Positions 52,030 through 63,639 of a stretch of 64,000 nucleotides of DNA are shown here, one piece after another (within the stretch, counting starts at the first letter, position 1; each line of letters opens with the position of its first letter). The notes under the pieces were generated by a model, which saw nothing but the letters and a program-made list of their open reading frames with translations, ran no database searches and was not told the DNA's origin. The stretch comes from Brugia malayi (Eukaryota; Nematoda; Chromadorea; Rhabditida; Onchocercidae). The translations under genes were made by a program, and so were the position numbers. The stretch spans positions 3,820,001 to 3,884,000 of the forward strand of contig NW_025062478.1 of NCBI RefSeq assembly GCF_000002995.4, read 5' to 3'.

Positions 52030-52215
52030 TGTGTCTGTCTGCATGTCCGTGTATGTGTCTGTGTGTGTCATGTATGTGGTTATGCGTATGTTGAACGTTT
52101 CTTCGCGTGTATGTGTGTGTGTGTGTGTGTGTGAATGTGAACGCTTCTCTGCGTCTGTATATGTGTGTGTCTGTGCACCTGCGTGTGCGTGTGCGTGTCT
52201 GTGTGTATGTGGAAA
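52030..52215. repeat. TG-rich microsatellite
   Basis: GTGTGT, CTGTGT and CGTGTG units. The overlapping Thr/His- and Cys/Val-rich open frames on both strands are repeat shadows. Confidence 0.93.
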
Positions 52216-53025
52216 GTTTCTCTGACATTCTTCTTTTCACCTGAACCCACCGAAAATTTACAACAAGCAGAAGATTCGAAAGAGCCGCGGTGATGTTTCC
52301 CTTGCAGCAATGATGAGAAAACTTAGGACACCTTGGATACTCTGCGTTGTTCGTAGGGTATGTGATAGGAGAGAAATATATTTATGAGCTGTGAGCAACT
52401 CGGAGGTGTATGGGGTGGGGTTTGATCGGTTTGGAGGAGGGGGAATGAGGGACAGGGTGGTTCTAATGTTTGTGTTGACATTCCGCTTCATGTATGGTAT
52501 TGTTCTTTGGACGAATGGAAGTTAAAATAAGGCACAAATAGAAGCAAGCTGGAAACAGAGCTTAGCTGTAGTGGCTTGATTAACATTGATTAATAATACT
52601 TGTACACTTTAACCTTTGACTTACATTAGCTTACACTTTGATCTTTAACAAGATGACCTTCGAGAAGAAATAGGAATATTGAGGATAGTGTCGTTCTAAA
52701 CTAATTTAAAGTTAACTAATTTTAGTTTTCATAATTTTAATAGTAAGCTAACTTTAATTTCCATTAAAAAAAAAGGATAGTAAGTAAAGAACGATTAAAC
52801 TTAAATTATAGCACTGATTTTGACAGATTCTTATGAAAGTGAAAGACGGCAGAATAATAGATTTGCAGGATAAAAATTGTGAATTTTTGAATCGTTATAG
52901 AAGTATAAAATTCCATTTTCTTCAATCAAAGCAAATGATTAAAAACGTGGTAACTGCTCGCTTATACAAGCAAAGAGAAGCAATTATTTTACAAAACCAA
53001 ACGCAGCTTTTCACTGCTAATTCTA

Positions 53026-53130
53026 GCACACACACACACACATACACACACACATACATACGTACATACACATACTCACACACACACATATACATACATA
53101 CACATACTCACACACGCACATACATATACA
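53026..53130. repeat. CA-rich microsatellite
   Basis: CACACA and CATACA units. It forms the Thr/His/Tyr tail of the plus-strand open frame beginning at 52833. Confidence 0.93.
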
Positions 53131-53337
53131 CAAGTATGACTTTGCAATTGTTTTGTCAGTGGAATAGAGAACATTTTCAAATACCAGAAGAGAATGTTTA
53201 GTCATTTTAATCATTAATAATTAAAACAACAAAATTTTATTCAATTTTACTACTGCAATGAGCAATAATTGTGATATTTCTGTGCTTCCTCTTAAATTCA
53301 TCAATTAGACCAACAAATAATACTCAAAATAACTTAC

Positions 53338-53387
53338 CTTAGTAATATGTAACACAATTTGCTGGCATTGGCGCATATACGTTCAAT
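53338..53387 (-). other. Candidate isolated exon with ATG and consensus donor
   Basis: On the minus strand a TTGGCAG acceptor-like site is followed by an ATG at 53374-53376, 13 codons (MRQCQQIVLHITK) and an exact AAG|GTAAGT donor in phase 0. It could be the first exon of an undetected gene or a distal exon of glycogen phosphorylase, whose exon 2 also begins in phase 0. The chance of such a short motif arising at random is not small. Confidence 0.25.
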
Positions 53388-54069
53388 CTGCCAATTCAAT
53401 ATTTCAGACTATTCTCTTCACTTTTAATGCTGTTAAAAAAAATATATAGCATCTTGTATGTGTATCTGTGTCTGTCTGTGCATGTCTCTTTGTCGGCCTA
53501 TATGTATGTATGTTGCCATAATTAATTACATATATAATCAATTGTAAGATCAGTTTGATATTTTCAATTAATTTCTAAACTAACTTTTTTTTACTATTGA
53601 AATCGTTAGTCGAGATTAATTAAAAAACTTTTCTGATAACAGAATTATCAGTTGAAATATTTATACAATATGATAATCTCTTTGCTTATCAATCATTTAC
53701 ATATACTGTCGCATGAAACCTATTTCTATTACTGTTACCTAGTAGATTTAAAAAAAAGAGAAAGAAACAAAATATATCAACTTATAAATAAGATTAATAA
53801 TAAAGTATGATTATTTTGATATAGCATTTGAAATACTTTAATTAATAAAATATCAATCTCACAACTCCAACATTACATGCTTAAACATTTTTTATTTTAA
53901 TATTTCCAGTTAAATTAAATGATTTAAAATGTTAGAACACGAATAATCAAGTAATTTAATTAAAAAAAGCATGAATAATAATAATAATTCTTAAAACATG
54001 AATAATAACAATTCTTCTTCCATTAACTTGCAAAAAGATGTTAGAGATGTTAGAAATGTCAAAGATGTT

Positions 54070-55012
54070 AGAAAAATATAATTCATTTAAAAATAAGTAT
54101 ATTTGGAACTTGATTGATAACTTTTATTTGCATTGTAGTTGATCAGCTTACATTCTCTGACATTTTATGGAAAAAAAAATTAATTTTTAAAACTTTTTTG
54201 AAGCAAATTTTCAATGTAGGAATTAAATGAATTTGCAATTATAAATTATTATAAATATATTTTAATATTGAAATTAATTTTAGTAACAGTTCTAGATACG
54301 AATATCTAAGAAATTTCAACAATTTTTAAGGGTTTTTATAAAACAAATATTAAAAAAAGTTCTAATTTTTCGAAATTCTGTTTTAATTAAGTTCTAAAAA
54401 TGCTAAAAAAATATAATTCATTTAAAAATAAATATATTTGAAACTTAAATGATTACTTTTATCTGCATTATAGTTGATCTGCTTATATTTTGTCAACGAT
54501 TTTTGACATTTTATGAAAAAGAAAAGTTTTAAAAATTAACTCTAAAGCAAACTTTCGATGCAGAAATTAATTAAATTTGCAATTACAAATGATTTCAATT
54601 ATTTTTTAAACACTAAAATTAATTTTAATCACAATTCTAGATAGGGTTATTAAAGAAATTTCCACAATTTTTAAAAGTTTTTATAAATTAAATGTTATAA
54701 AAGTTTTATTTTTTCTTAATTCTGTTTCAATTAAATTCTACCAATGCTGGAAAAATATAATTCATTTAAAAATAAATATTTTTTGAACATAATTGATTAC
54801 TTTTATTTGCATCTTGATTGATCTGCTCACATTTTATCGACTATTTTTAACATTTTATGCAAAAAAAAAGTTTTAAAAATTAACTCTAAAGCGAATTTTC
54901 AACGTAGAAATTAATTAAATTTGCAATTATAAATGATTATAAATATTTGATATTGAAATTAATTTTAATCACAGTTTTAGATACGGATATTTAATAAATT
55001 TCGACAATTCCT
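54070..55012. repeat. Threefold tandem duplication of a unit of about 340 bp
   Basis: Three diverged copies start with AAAATATAATTCATTTAAAAATAA at about 54071, 54408 and 54751, so spacing is about 337 and 343. Each then has a TTTTATYTGCAT segment, GTTGATC or TTGATC, ACATTTTATG, a GCAATTATAAAT-like stretch and a TTCTAGATA-like end. There is no open frame. It looks like an old local amplification rather than a coding unit. Confidence 0.9.
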
Positions 55013-55325
55013 AAGAGAAATATTCAAATGTAATTTTTATTCATTAAAATTTACTCATCGAAAAATTTTTTGCAGGATATTTTTCTTATTTTTGTAATTA
55101 TAGCAATACTTCCACAGTTTATTTCTTTTTCCACTGTAAAATATAATTTTTGTTACAGTGAAAATGGTAGTTGTTTAGATTAATACTTCAATACTTCGGT
55201 TCTGATTTAATGAAGCAGAAAATCACTGAATAAGTTCATGTGGAAATTTTGAGAAAGAAATTGCACTGGGTTTAGAGAAAATAAAAATGTAAAAATCAGA
55301 TATGTCGTGAGAAAAAAAGAAAACA

Positions 55326-55331
55326 TTTATT
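55326..55331 (-). terminator. Poly(A) signal AATAAA of the Gln-rich segment
   Basis: AATAAA on the minus strand lies ten bases beyond the stop codon of the Gln/Leu-rich reading frame. Such a close signal supports the frame as the true or former 3-prime end of a transcribed gene. Confidence 0.5.
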
Positions 55332-55340
55332 GAGAAACAT

Positions 55341-55984
55341 TCATTTCTGGTGCTGGAGCAAATACTTCAATTGTTGTTTTAAATTTTGGAGAAGACTTTG
55401 TTTGCTTTTCAGAAGGTCTCTAAACATAGACTGTTGTTGTTGGAGGTACTGCTGAAATGAATGCTGCTTCTGCTGTAGTTGTTGGAGAAGTTGTTGTTGT
55501 TGTTGCATAAGTTGTTTGAATTGGATTCTGGCTTGCAAAGTTGTTCAAGGAAATTAGAAATTTGCTGAAGTTCTAGAAGTATTTATACAACAAGTTGTTT
55601 TTGATGCTCCATAAGCTGTACTAGAAGTTGTTGTTGTTGGAGGAGCTGCTGAACAAGTGGTTGTTGCTGTTGGTATTGTTGAAGAAGTTGTTGTTGCAGC
55701 TTTAGAAGTTGTTGGAGAAGAGCTTGCTGTTTTTGGAATTGTTGCTGGATAGAAGGATGTTGTTGTAGTAGCTGAAGCAGTTGCACTTGATGTTGAAGCT
55801 GCTGAAGCAGTTGTTGTCCCTGTTGTTGAAGTTTTGCAGATACATTATGGTGTTGCTGGAGCAGCTGAAGATGTTGTTCGTGTTTCTGAATTTGATTACT
55901 AAGATTATGTTGATCTTGATGTCGAGATTGCTCGTGATTTTGTTGCACTTGTTTTTGAAGGTCAAGCGCTTGTTGTTTTAGACT
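55341..55984 (-). pseudogene. Broken Gln/Leu-rich coding segment
   Basis: Two minus-strand frames, 55586-55984 and 55341-55538, encode low-complexity Gln/Leu sequence of the form QQLLQQLQQ with His, Lys and Ser interspersed. It resembles a glutamine-rich coiled-coil or transcription-factor tail. The first frame meets TAA at 55583-55585. Beyond the stop the same frame still reads Gln-rich text (ELQQISNFLEQL), then the reading shifts by a frame near 55540. No intron of workable size bridges both lesions. No start codon precedes the segment: an in-frame TAA lies at 55985-55987, so an upstream exon would be needed. It is either a decayed gene, an assembly artefact at a repetitive stretch, or an unusual gene with exons I cannot define. 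The family is not recognised. Confidence 0.55.
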
Positions 55985-56528
55985 TTAGCTTATATTGGTG
56001 CTCAAAGGGAATACATTTTTATATTTTTTCAAATGTTAACCATTTACAGAAGTAATATGACTCATTTGTTTAGTTTTTTTAAATTTTCTTAAAAAAAAAA
56101 GAAAAAAAAAAACTTAATTTTACGTAAGGTATTGCTAACATTTTTAAATAACAAAAAGTAAATACAATCGCTTTCTATTAGAACTTTAGATACTACCTGT
56201 AGTGCAGTACAAATACTATTTTTAAGGCTTCTAATTTCTTCCTTCACATTTAACTCTATAAAATATCCTTTCTTCCTACATTAATTGGTAAACTTTTTTC
56301 TTGAATCACTTATTACTGAAACGATAATAAAATAATTTGATTAATTCCTCGATCTGATCTTTATTGATGTATTCTGCCAACCCTCTTTATCAGTTCTTTC
56401 CGCTCATCGCATCATTTTTTCTTTTCCTGGTTCATCTGTTCATTTCATATATACACAATATGTCACATGGCCATGTAATAAATTTCAATTATTTCTGTTT
56501 TTTGGTTTTTTTGATTTGATTTTTCGCT

Positions 56529-56700
56529 TAAATTTACTAATTCTATTCCATTTAAATTATTTCTGTTTTTGGGTTAAATTTATTAATTCTATTCCATTTC
56601 AATTGTTTCTGTTTTTGGGTTAAATTTATTAATTCTATTCCATTTCAATTGTTTCTGTTTTTGGGTTAAATTTATTAATTCTATTCCATTTTTCTCCATT
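56529..56700. repeat. 46-bp minisatellite, nearly four copies
   Basis: Units start at 56529, 56575, 56621 and 56667. Each holds AATTCTATTCCATTT and TTTCTGTTTTTGGG. Copies 2 and 3 are identical and the last is truncated. Confidence 0.95.
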
Positions 56701-57312
56701 TAAATTATTCCCGTGCGACAAATTTCCAGTTTTGGAAAATTTTCATTTCACCATTTGTGAGTGAAAAAACAATGACAAATGTTTTGCTAAACATTTACTT
56801 GAAATATATTTTTATTTCAATTATTACCAATACTTTTTTTAATTGTTTAAATAATCAGATATTATTTATTTTGTGCTCAATTAGTAAATATTAAAGATAA
56901 TATTTTCCCATCATGGCATCAATTACTTATATACACATTTTGAAATGAAATGAAACGAATTATTTCGTATAATTTTCTTCTTTGTGGTAATTAAAATATT
57001 TTATTTAATATTTCAGTACAGTAATTAGTATCTTTGTAAAAATAATAACGCTTAAAGTATAAACTATGCAATATTCTCCTATGTACAACTCTATCTTTAT
57101 GAATTATCAATCATATATCTTTGATTTAATGAAATTTTTCTTGAAATCAAATCAAATTTTTGAAATCATCGACTGATTGTAATTTTTTATGAGATTAAGT
57201 GTATGGCACTTTTTTTTGAAGCATATATATAAATTTATGTTTATAGTTGAAATGCATAGCTATTTTTTGAAATATTCGTGGAAAGTCTGAACTAAAATGA
57301 CTAATTTAAAAA

Positions 57313-57460
57313 AGGTGTCGCCAATTTCTTTCTGATAGCAACAAAGATAGAAGATTGTTTCGCCTCTTTCATTCTTTTTCTTTGTATCTCAGACCTTTAT
57401 TTATGAAATGGTTAATACAACTCAATTTCAATGACAATTTTAGTGACGATGTCAGTAATA
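57313..57460 (+). pseudogene. Unidentified coding-like segment, plus-strand copy of an inverted pair
   Basis: The plus strand reads GVANFFLIATKIEDCFASF and about ten more residues, then a stop. A following part in another frame (LFMKWLIQLNFNDNF...) continues the likeness to the minus-strand segment at 63640-63802. The first 40 or so bases are identical between the two copies. An upstream stop (57302-57304) closes the frame, so this copy is truncated or starts at an acceptor I cannot define. The family is not recognised. Confidence 0.45.
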
Positions 57461-58045
57461 GGAAGAGAAGTGTAGAGACTACATCGGTTATTCCAACTAA
57501 CCGATCCGACCCTTAGGATCTTAGAAAAAGAATATGATGGATCCGACTGTACACTACACGATCACAAGTAATAGTATCTTTAGAAGGTACATCAGCGCTC
57601 TCTATTAACGCAATATGAAATGATAAAGCATTCTATGACTTAAAACAGTGATAATATCTGGCTGTAAGTAGGGGGAATTACTGTTTATTTGTTTCACTCG
57701 TAGTAAGCAAGCAAAGGTAAATTAAGCTGTACCGTTGGATATTTATTATGAGCCTATAAAACAATAAATCAAAGTTAATACGAAATATTTTAGTTGTTGA
57801 AAGCAATTTCTGATATTAGAATTTTATTCAAAGCGAGGAATAACTTCGCCATTGGAAAGAATGAGAAATATTGCAATGAAATGATAAAAATAAAAGATAA
57901 AAATTTTGTTGAAGCATTGGTACTTTCTCTCATATTAATTAAATTTGAATTAATAATTGAACATTCGAAAATTTTACAATTCACTGGGAGCACTACTAAC
58001 AACCAAATATTGTCAACTGTTGAAAATTTTTGACAGCTCAAAATA

Positions 58046-60278
58046 TCATTTGCGAATTTCTTTTTCCCACATTTGCTCGATAATTTCGATGTGTCGTGGG
58101 CCTACCAATGACTGACTCGTCTGTTCTCCTACTTTATTAGATGGACCGCATCCAAAATGAAGTAATCGTTTAATTGTCTTATTATGCATCTCTTCCACTC
58201 TGATGATCAACAGAATCGATATGGCATTGATAAATAATATAATTACAGAACTTAGGATTTCCTGTAATCAAATGACAAATATTTTAATCATAACTAAAAA
58301 CTATAACGAAAGAAGTTAAATCGAATTTAATAACAATATAATTCATTATACAAAACTTTTTTTGGGTCCTTTGTTTGTTTTGTTTTGATAGAACAATAGC
58401 TATTGTTAAACAGAACTAGCCACTATTTACAAAGTAAGACAGTGAACCTCAGCACTGATGTTGAATACTTTACAGAATTATATACGTTTTTTTTTAAATT
58501 TAATTGTAATATCCAGCAATTATTTACTTTGAAAATTGCAAAATTCAAGATGTTAGACGGAGGAAAATATATCAGAAATAGCGTTCCAAACCGATTGAGG
58601 AAAGAACTTATGATAAACATTATTGTTGCTATAAACATTGTCTTCGACGTTTTCATATTTTCCCAGATTTGATATCGTGATGATAACGTATCAACTGATG
58701 CTCGCATTTGAAGACTAAATTAAAAGATAGTATGTGAAAAGAAGATATAACCACTAAGTTACAAATTCATAATTATAAACAAACTTGGAAAAAATCAAAT
58801 TTGTTACATTATGCAATCTTTCTGCATTCTTTCTTTATTGCTGATTAGGTAACAGTTAAGATTTCAATTCGTAAAAATAATTCTAACATCATTTTTTTCT
58901 TGCTGATGAAACGTGTTAAAAGAAGCAACAGTAATATGCCGATTAATACTGGTATTTCCAACACAAATTTCAGATATGGAATAGGGCTGCTGGTGATCGA
59001 TGAGCAGTAACTTTTATATGTGTTCTGGCTTTTGTAGAGTATCAACACTATACGTCTGATGCTTAATGCTATTTCGAACCACTAAAAAAGAAAGGATTAA
59101 TTTTTAAAATTCAATTCAATGTCTATTTTGCGATTTCACTTAGTGCTCCATTCCACTGACACATTTTATAATTTTTTTTTGAAATGCAATTCATTTCTTT
59201 ATATTATCTTATTTAACAAATTAATAGTTTTTCACAGAATTTATGTGTAATTTAACAACTCAGATGGTCACTTTAAAAAGTTAAAAACTTTGCAGATTTC
59301 AATATGAATATTTGAAAAAAAAAATACCGTAAGCGGTATAAAAGCAAGGGCAACTGGATATTTCCATTTTTCATAATATTGGTAGCAGCACATAGCAAGA
59401 AAACGCTCAATCGTAATCGCAAGAAATGCATATCGAAGGCACCTTAGAGGCGATGATCCAAAACTGCTCAGAATGAAGCATTTAACAGAATCCATCAAAA
59501 AGAGACATGGATCCTAAAAATTGTGTGGCTGATATGAGTTTTATCTGATTGATTTCTTGTTTGGAAATTTGTTTACGGAGCTAATTTGTCACAGAATTTT
59601 AAAGCAATTGAAGATAGAAGGCATAAATGCAAAATTTGATTCGTTTTAATTTCGAGATAAATGCAACCTTGTAAGCCAACATACGATAGATAAAAGATGA
59701 AGATCGAAAAATGGTTACAAACGATCGGAAAAGCAATAAAGCCAGCAAATTTATCAGTAAAATTCTCATATTTATATGAAATATCTGAAAGAACAAGTGA
59801 ATCAAAATGATCAGTTTGAAATGTTCACGCTGCTGTTTTTTTTCTATTGCATGAAATCTTATTATTGCAGGTAATTCAATGTTAGCTCAAAATTATTGCT
59901 GGTTTAATCTTATAAATAATAATTGAAAGCTATAAAATTTTAATCTAATCAAACTGTAACTAATTAAATGTGGGATGAATCACAAATTAATAATGTGCAG
60001 AATAATTCACACATCATTCTGCCAAATTAAGATTACAGTTTAAATTTTTAGTGCCACAATTAAAAAAATGAGCCAATTGCAATCTAATTAGTTACAATGT
60101 AAAAATAAACTTTGTGTAAAAGTTTGACCTTTTTTGTGATCATATTGACAGAAATATATAGCATAAGAATAATTCCTGTAGTAGTGAAAAGGACGAAAAA
60201 AAACTGAATCGATTGGAAAAGAAAATTCGTTTGTAAATGGTATGCTTCAGCACAATATTCTCCATATGTTCTATTCAT
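58046..60278 (-). CDS. Nematode serpentine chemoreceptor (Sra/Sre-like 7TM)
   Basis: Six exons give 349 aa: 60129-60278, 59668-59784, 59328-59513, 58888-59081, 58528-58714 and 58046-58261, all phases consistent. Seen: an N-terminal NRT glycosylation site, then seven hydrophobic segments near residues 24-46, 56-72, 95-131 (two), 192-206, 235-262 and 277-295. Typical marks are KKIFHINMRILLINL before helix 2, AITIERFLAM after helix 3 and LSSRYQIWENMKTSKTM before helix 6. The last matches the LSxRYQxxENI pattern of the Sra/Srab/Sre group, known as sensory-neuron G protein-coupled receptors in nematodes. Ligand unknown. The donor at 58888 lies inside the longer open frame and was chosen because it alone joins exon 5 in frame. 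Exon 1 begins three bases after a TTTTGCAG acceptor, which suggests trans-splicing or an upstream leader exon. The exact subclass is unsure. Confidence 0.82.
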
Positions 60279-60286
60279 TTTCTGCA
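60279..60286 (-). promoter_or_regulatory. Candidate spliced-leader acceptor of the chemoreceptor gene
   Basis: On the minus strand a T-rich stretch ending TTTTGCAG lies three bases before the ATG at 60276-60278. Nematode mRNAs often receive a spliced leader at such sites close to the start codon. An ordinary intron from an undetected 5-prime exon would look the same. Confidence 0.4.
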
Positions 60287-61495
60287 AAACCAAAACGTAT
60301 CTTTATGAAGTGAGCAAAATTTGAAACACTGAAAGAAACAGAATCGTACAGGTAAATAAAGGTAAGCATTTGCAGCGCGTTGGAATGATTTTCAGATTCT
60401 GAAGTTGCATAGAATACAGTATTACAGAGGGTAAAAGCATAAAAACAAGCAAATAACGTTTTTGTTGAATTTATTGTGTTATTTAAGCAAAATCGTATAT
60501 TGTCAAAAATTCATAAATTCGAAAGACTACCAGCAAACTATTTGACTATAAAAGGAACTTTTTGAAAAAATGATCAATTTCTCTTTAATTTTGTATATTA
60601 AAATTCCAAGTCAAATAGATTATCAGGGAAACTGAGTTGTTTAAAACGACATTTCTTACTTCAGTGTCACGTTATTAAGTGAGTATTGTTTATGGGATTG
60701 AAAAAAAAAAAATTAATTACCTCAACTATCAAATTAGAAGTTCAGCGATAGGGATTAAAAATTTAATTACCTAAATTATCAAATTAGAAGCTAATTTTTA
60801 ATAAGCATGAAAGAGAAACTACATGGATGTTTTTGATATGGTTGCCACAGAAACATATGCTTTCAACGATATTAAAGGCATGGTAAGTGATAAGAGCGTT
60901 AAAATCTTATCATCAGTATCAAAATAGAATTATTTTATTGCGTCTAAGAATTAAGATGTAACTTCGACTTGCTTTTTCGCATATGAAAGTTTATAAGTGT
61001 GTCTACTGAAACTTCATTTCAAGCATCTATTTTACCAATCCAAATGGTTTCAAATTCTCAAAACGATCAGTCAGCCACAAGTCAAAGAAATAATTATTAT
61101 TCTTTAAAATTCAGTGCTCAATTTTTGGGTTATTGAAAATTATAAGATTCTCGCATGAAAATTGATTGTTAAGTTATTAATCGCAACAAACAACTAAGTT
61201 GTCATATGGCTTCATAATAATCATAGTACAGTATAACAATAATGTGTCGATTATTATTATTACTATTATTATGTCTTACACTTAATCATCACAGTTTCCT
61301 GCTAAAACGACTATTTTTCCAAATCACAAATTGATTCTGCGAGAAAAAGAAGCGAAAGGAAAAAAAGCGATAGCTGTCGAACAATAGACTGAATGAAATT
61401 ATAGGCTTATGAAGCTGTTATGGGTAAGCCATCAGTCGATCTGTTGAAATTCTCATTTGTTTTATTTTAACAAATTTATATGTTAAAAAAACTGT
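60287..61495. other. Spacer between the chemoreceptor gene and the second receptor exon
   Basis: No gene I can support. On the plus strand an ATG at 60823 opens 20 codons (MDVFDMVATETYAFNDIKGM) ending at a GTAAGT consensus at 60883. I could not find a convincing continuation. Confidence 0.4.
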
Positions 61496-61695
61496 TAAAA
61501 TATCTCCCCATATATATTTCTTTTTAATTTCAATTTACGCAAAGACGAAATTGCAAATTGATTGGAGTAAACACCTATAATTAGGGGACTCAGCATATTG
61601 TAAGGCAAGCAGCTAATTACTACAAAATATTGTGGGCAGCTAAGTTGATTTGCAAATGAGGTGTTTGAAGGATCAATTATAGCCTGTGACAATGA
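61496..61695 (-). CDS. Terminal exon of a second 7TM receptor-like gene (partial)
   Basis: A TTGTCACAG acceptor opens an exon of about 65 codons ending in TAA. It reads AIIDPSNTSFANQLSCPQYF, then a hydrophobic stretch with CLPYNMLSPLIIGVYSN, then a basic tail (SSLRKLKLKR). The Tyr-Asn...Pro-Leu-Ile arrangement followed by a basic tail is the pattern of the seventh helix and C-terminus of serpentine receptors. I could not identify the upstream helices between 61.7 and 64 kb, so the gene is either incomplete in my reading or a relic. It does not resemble the last exon of the neighbouring receptor. Confidence 0.5.
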
Positions 61696-62164
61696 CAAGA
61701 AATGCATAATTTGGTTAAGTCCTTGTTGCTGATTACATGGGCGGAGATAATGGGGAAATATCGGACGGAAATTTTATGACAATTCATCTCGATGACATAA
61801 ATAACATTTTATTGATATAAAGTCACTAAGCACTTGTTAGATTACATTGAGTTATTTCCAAAAAAAGAAATTAACAAACCTATAAATCTTTTGAAAAAAC
61901 AATCAACTTCACTGAACACAGTTTCTCTCAGTTTAATTTATTCTGAAATTGTAGTCACTAAGTAATAAATTGGTATATTTTTCGAGCTTGCGCAAAGGCT
62001 TTTTTAAGTCAATCGGAGAATGCTCGAAATGGTTCAGAAAGATTCAAAAAGATTGGACGACGGCAATGAAATCATCAGGTGTAGGTCTCTTTAGAATATC
62101 CTTTTTCGAATACCACTTCCACTGCCAGCATAACTAACAACTTCGCAAAGGCATGCAAACTCTT

Positions 62165-62350
62165 CTCCACCTCTGAAATTATAAGTCACTGCAAGTGATT
62201 ACGGTATCAAGTGGCTACAACAGCAGTTGCTGTAAATGGATACAGTATCAAGTGGTTGCGAAGTGGTTACAGTGACAGGTGGTTGAAAGTGGTTATAGTA
62301 ACAGGTGGTTCCAACTAAAAGTATTCACAAGTAGCAACGAGTGGCTGCAA
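62165..62350. repeat. Degenerate GTGGTTACAGT minisatellite
   Basis: Irregular short units of the form AAGTGGTTACAGTAWCA recur about ten times with much divergence and variable spacing. Confidence 0.7.
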
Positions 62351-63639
62351 ATAATTGGAGATGAATAATATTAATAATATTTTTACTAATTTTACGTTTG
62401 TTGGAATTAGTCGTGCTTCAGAGTAAGCAGTTATAGTGTCGTTGTTTAATTTTGGTTTTTTCTTTTTTTTTTTTAAATTTGGTTATATAAAAATGTCACA
62501 CTTGGGAAGAAGTAATAAAAAATGTGGGCCATAAGAAAAGACTGAACATTAGCGAAGAGACATGTTTTAAAATGAATTAAAAAAGGAAGGATTAAAAAGT
62601 GAAAAGAAGTAATGTTTAGAAAAAAAAACTTTCATGAATTAAGATTTAATCAACAAAAAGCATAAAATAAGTGAGCTTTATGAAAAATATAAAAAAGAGA
62701 TTTTGCGAAATAACAAATATAATAAGCAAATGTAAAGTGGCATGAAAAAAGAATTTTTTCCGAGAAAAAAAGTCAGTGATAAAAAGGAAAAAGGTGAGTT
62801 GTAAACAAGAATTATATTAGTAATGTACAAAAAAAAGGTAAAAAGAAAGAACGAGAAGGAATGACACTGAAAGCTAAATAAGAAAATAAACCATAAAAAC
62901 GAAAAGTAGATAATAAATGGGTTCCATAGACTATTTTGACACTAATATGCCATGGCACAAAAATATAAATACTAAGGAAAAGTTTTAGGTAAATAAGAAT
63001 ATGTTTAAATCATTGCCTTATAGCTTTAATTAAAACTTAGTTAAAACTTAAATATTATAGATAAAAATATCGATATAAAAGTTAGAAAATAGAAAAATGT
63101 CAAAGCATCAAAATCCCCGCCGAATATTTATTCAGTCAATAATACCCCTATAGTATTTGATAAGATTAAAGTATCCATAATATTCCAAGTGATCACCAAT
63201 AATCACTCTTTTACTTTTGTCATTAAAATAATATTCGCTATATTCTCTTTCTGTATAGTATTTTTGTCGTTCACACAAAGTTATTTCGCATGTGAGATTT
63301 CTTTATTACCAATACCCACTTTAATCGCATAGCATTTTTAGTTTTTAGGTAAGAAATGAGTTACTCAATTTCTAACATTTTCTGTTTCTTAAAGTTTTAT
63401 TCGATTAATCAGGTTTGTTGAGATGAATATTCGTTGAGACAGTTACGTGTGATCATCCTATATCGAATTGTGATAGTAATGTTTCGTTTCAATTTTCGGA
63501 ACTTCTGGATTTATTATGCTAATTTTTTTCACAAAAGTAAAACTCTTTTATCTTTTGATCATCTTTAATCAGTTGCTATGCTATTCATTATTGCTTCCAT
63601 TTTTTCTTTATTTAAGTTTTCAGGTGTTGGATGATAACT
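62351..63639. other. AT-rich DNA, no gene seen
   Basis: No supported gene. It contains runs of A-rich sequence on the plus strand. Short open frames with splice-like edges (for example an ATG at 63357 followed by 19 codons and GTTTGT) are too short to call. Confidence 0.45.

Larger units (their letters stand above)
46788..52254. other. AT-rich upstream region, no gene seen
   Basis: About 5.5 kb upstream of glycogen phosphorylase, with long A and T runs, a CA-rich tract (48751-48832), a GAT run (49017-49040) and a TG tract (52030-52215). The open frame at 49004-49378 (plus) is seeded by the GAT run and continues as Phe/Ile-rich sequence; I do not support it. The core promoter of the phosphorylase should lie just left of 47 kb, but no element is distinctive. 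Confidence 0.5.

Noticed and set aside
52833..53201. 122-codon plus-strand frame, protein-like at first
   Set aside because: The second half is a CA microsatellite, and the first half has no recognisable family or convincing splice sites.
57790..58041. Overlapping 79-codon (plus) and 83-codon (minus) frames next to the receptor
   Set aside because: They lie on opposite strands of the same DNA, lack features and overlap the chemoreceptor 3-prime flank. Neither has support.
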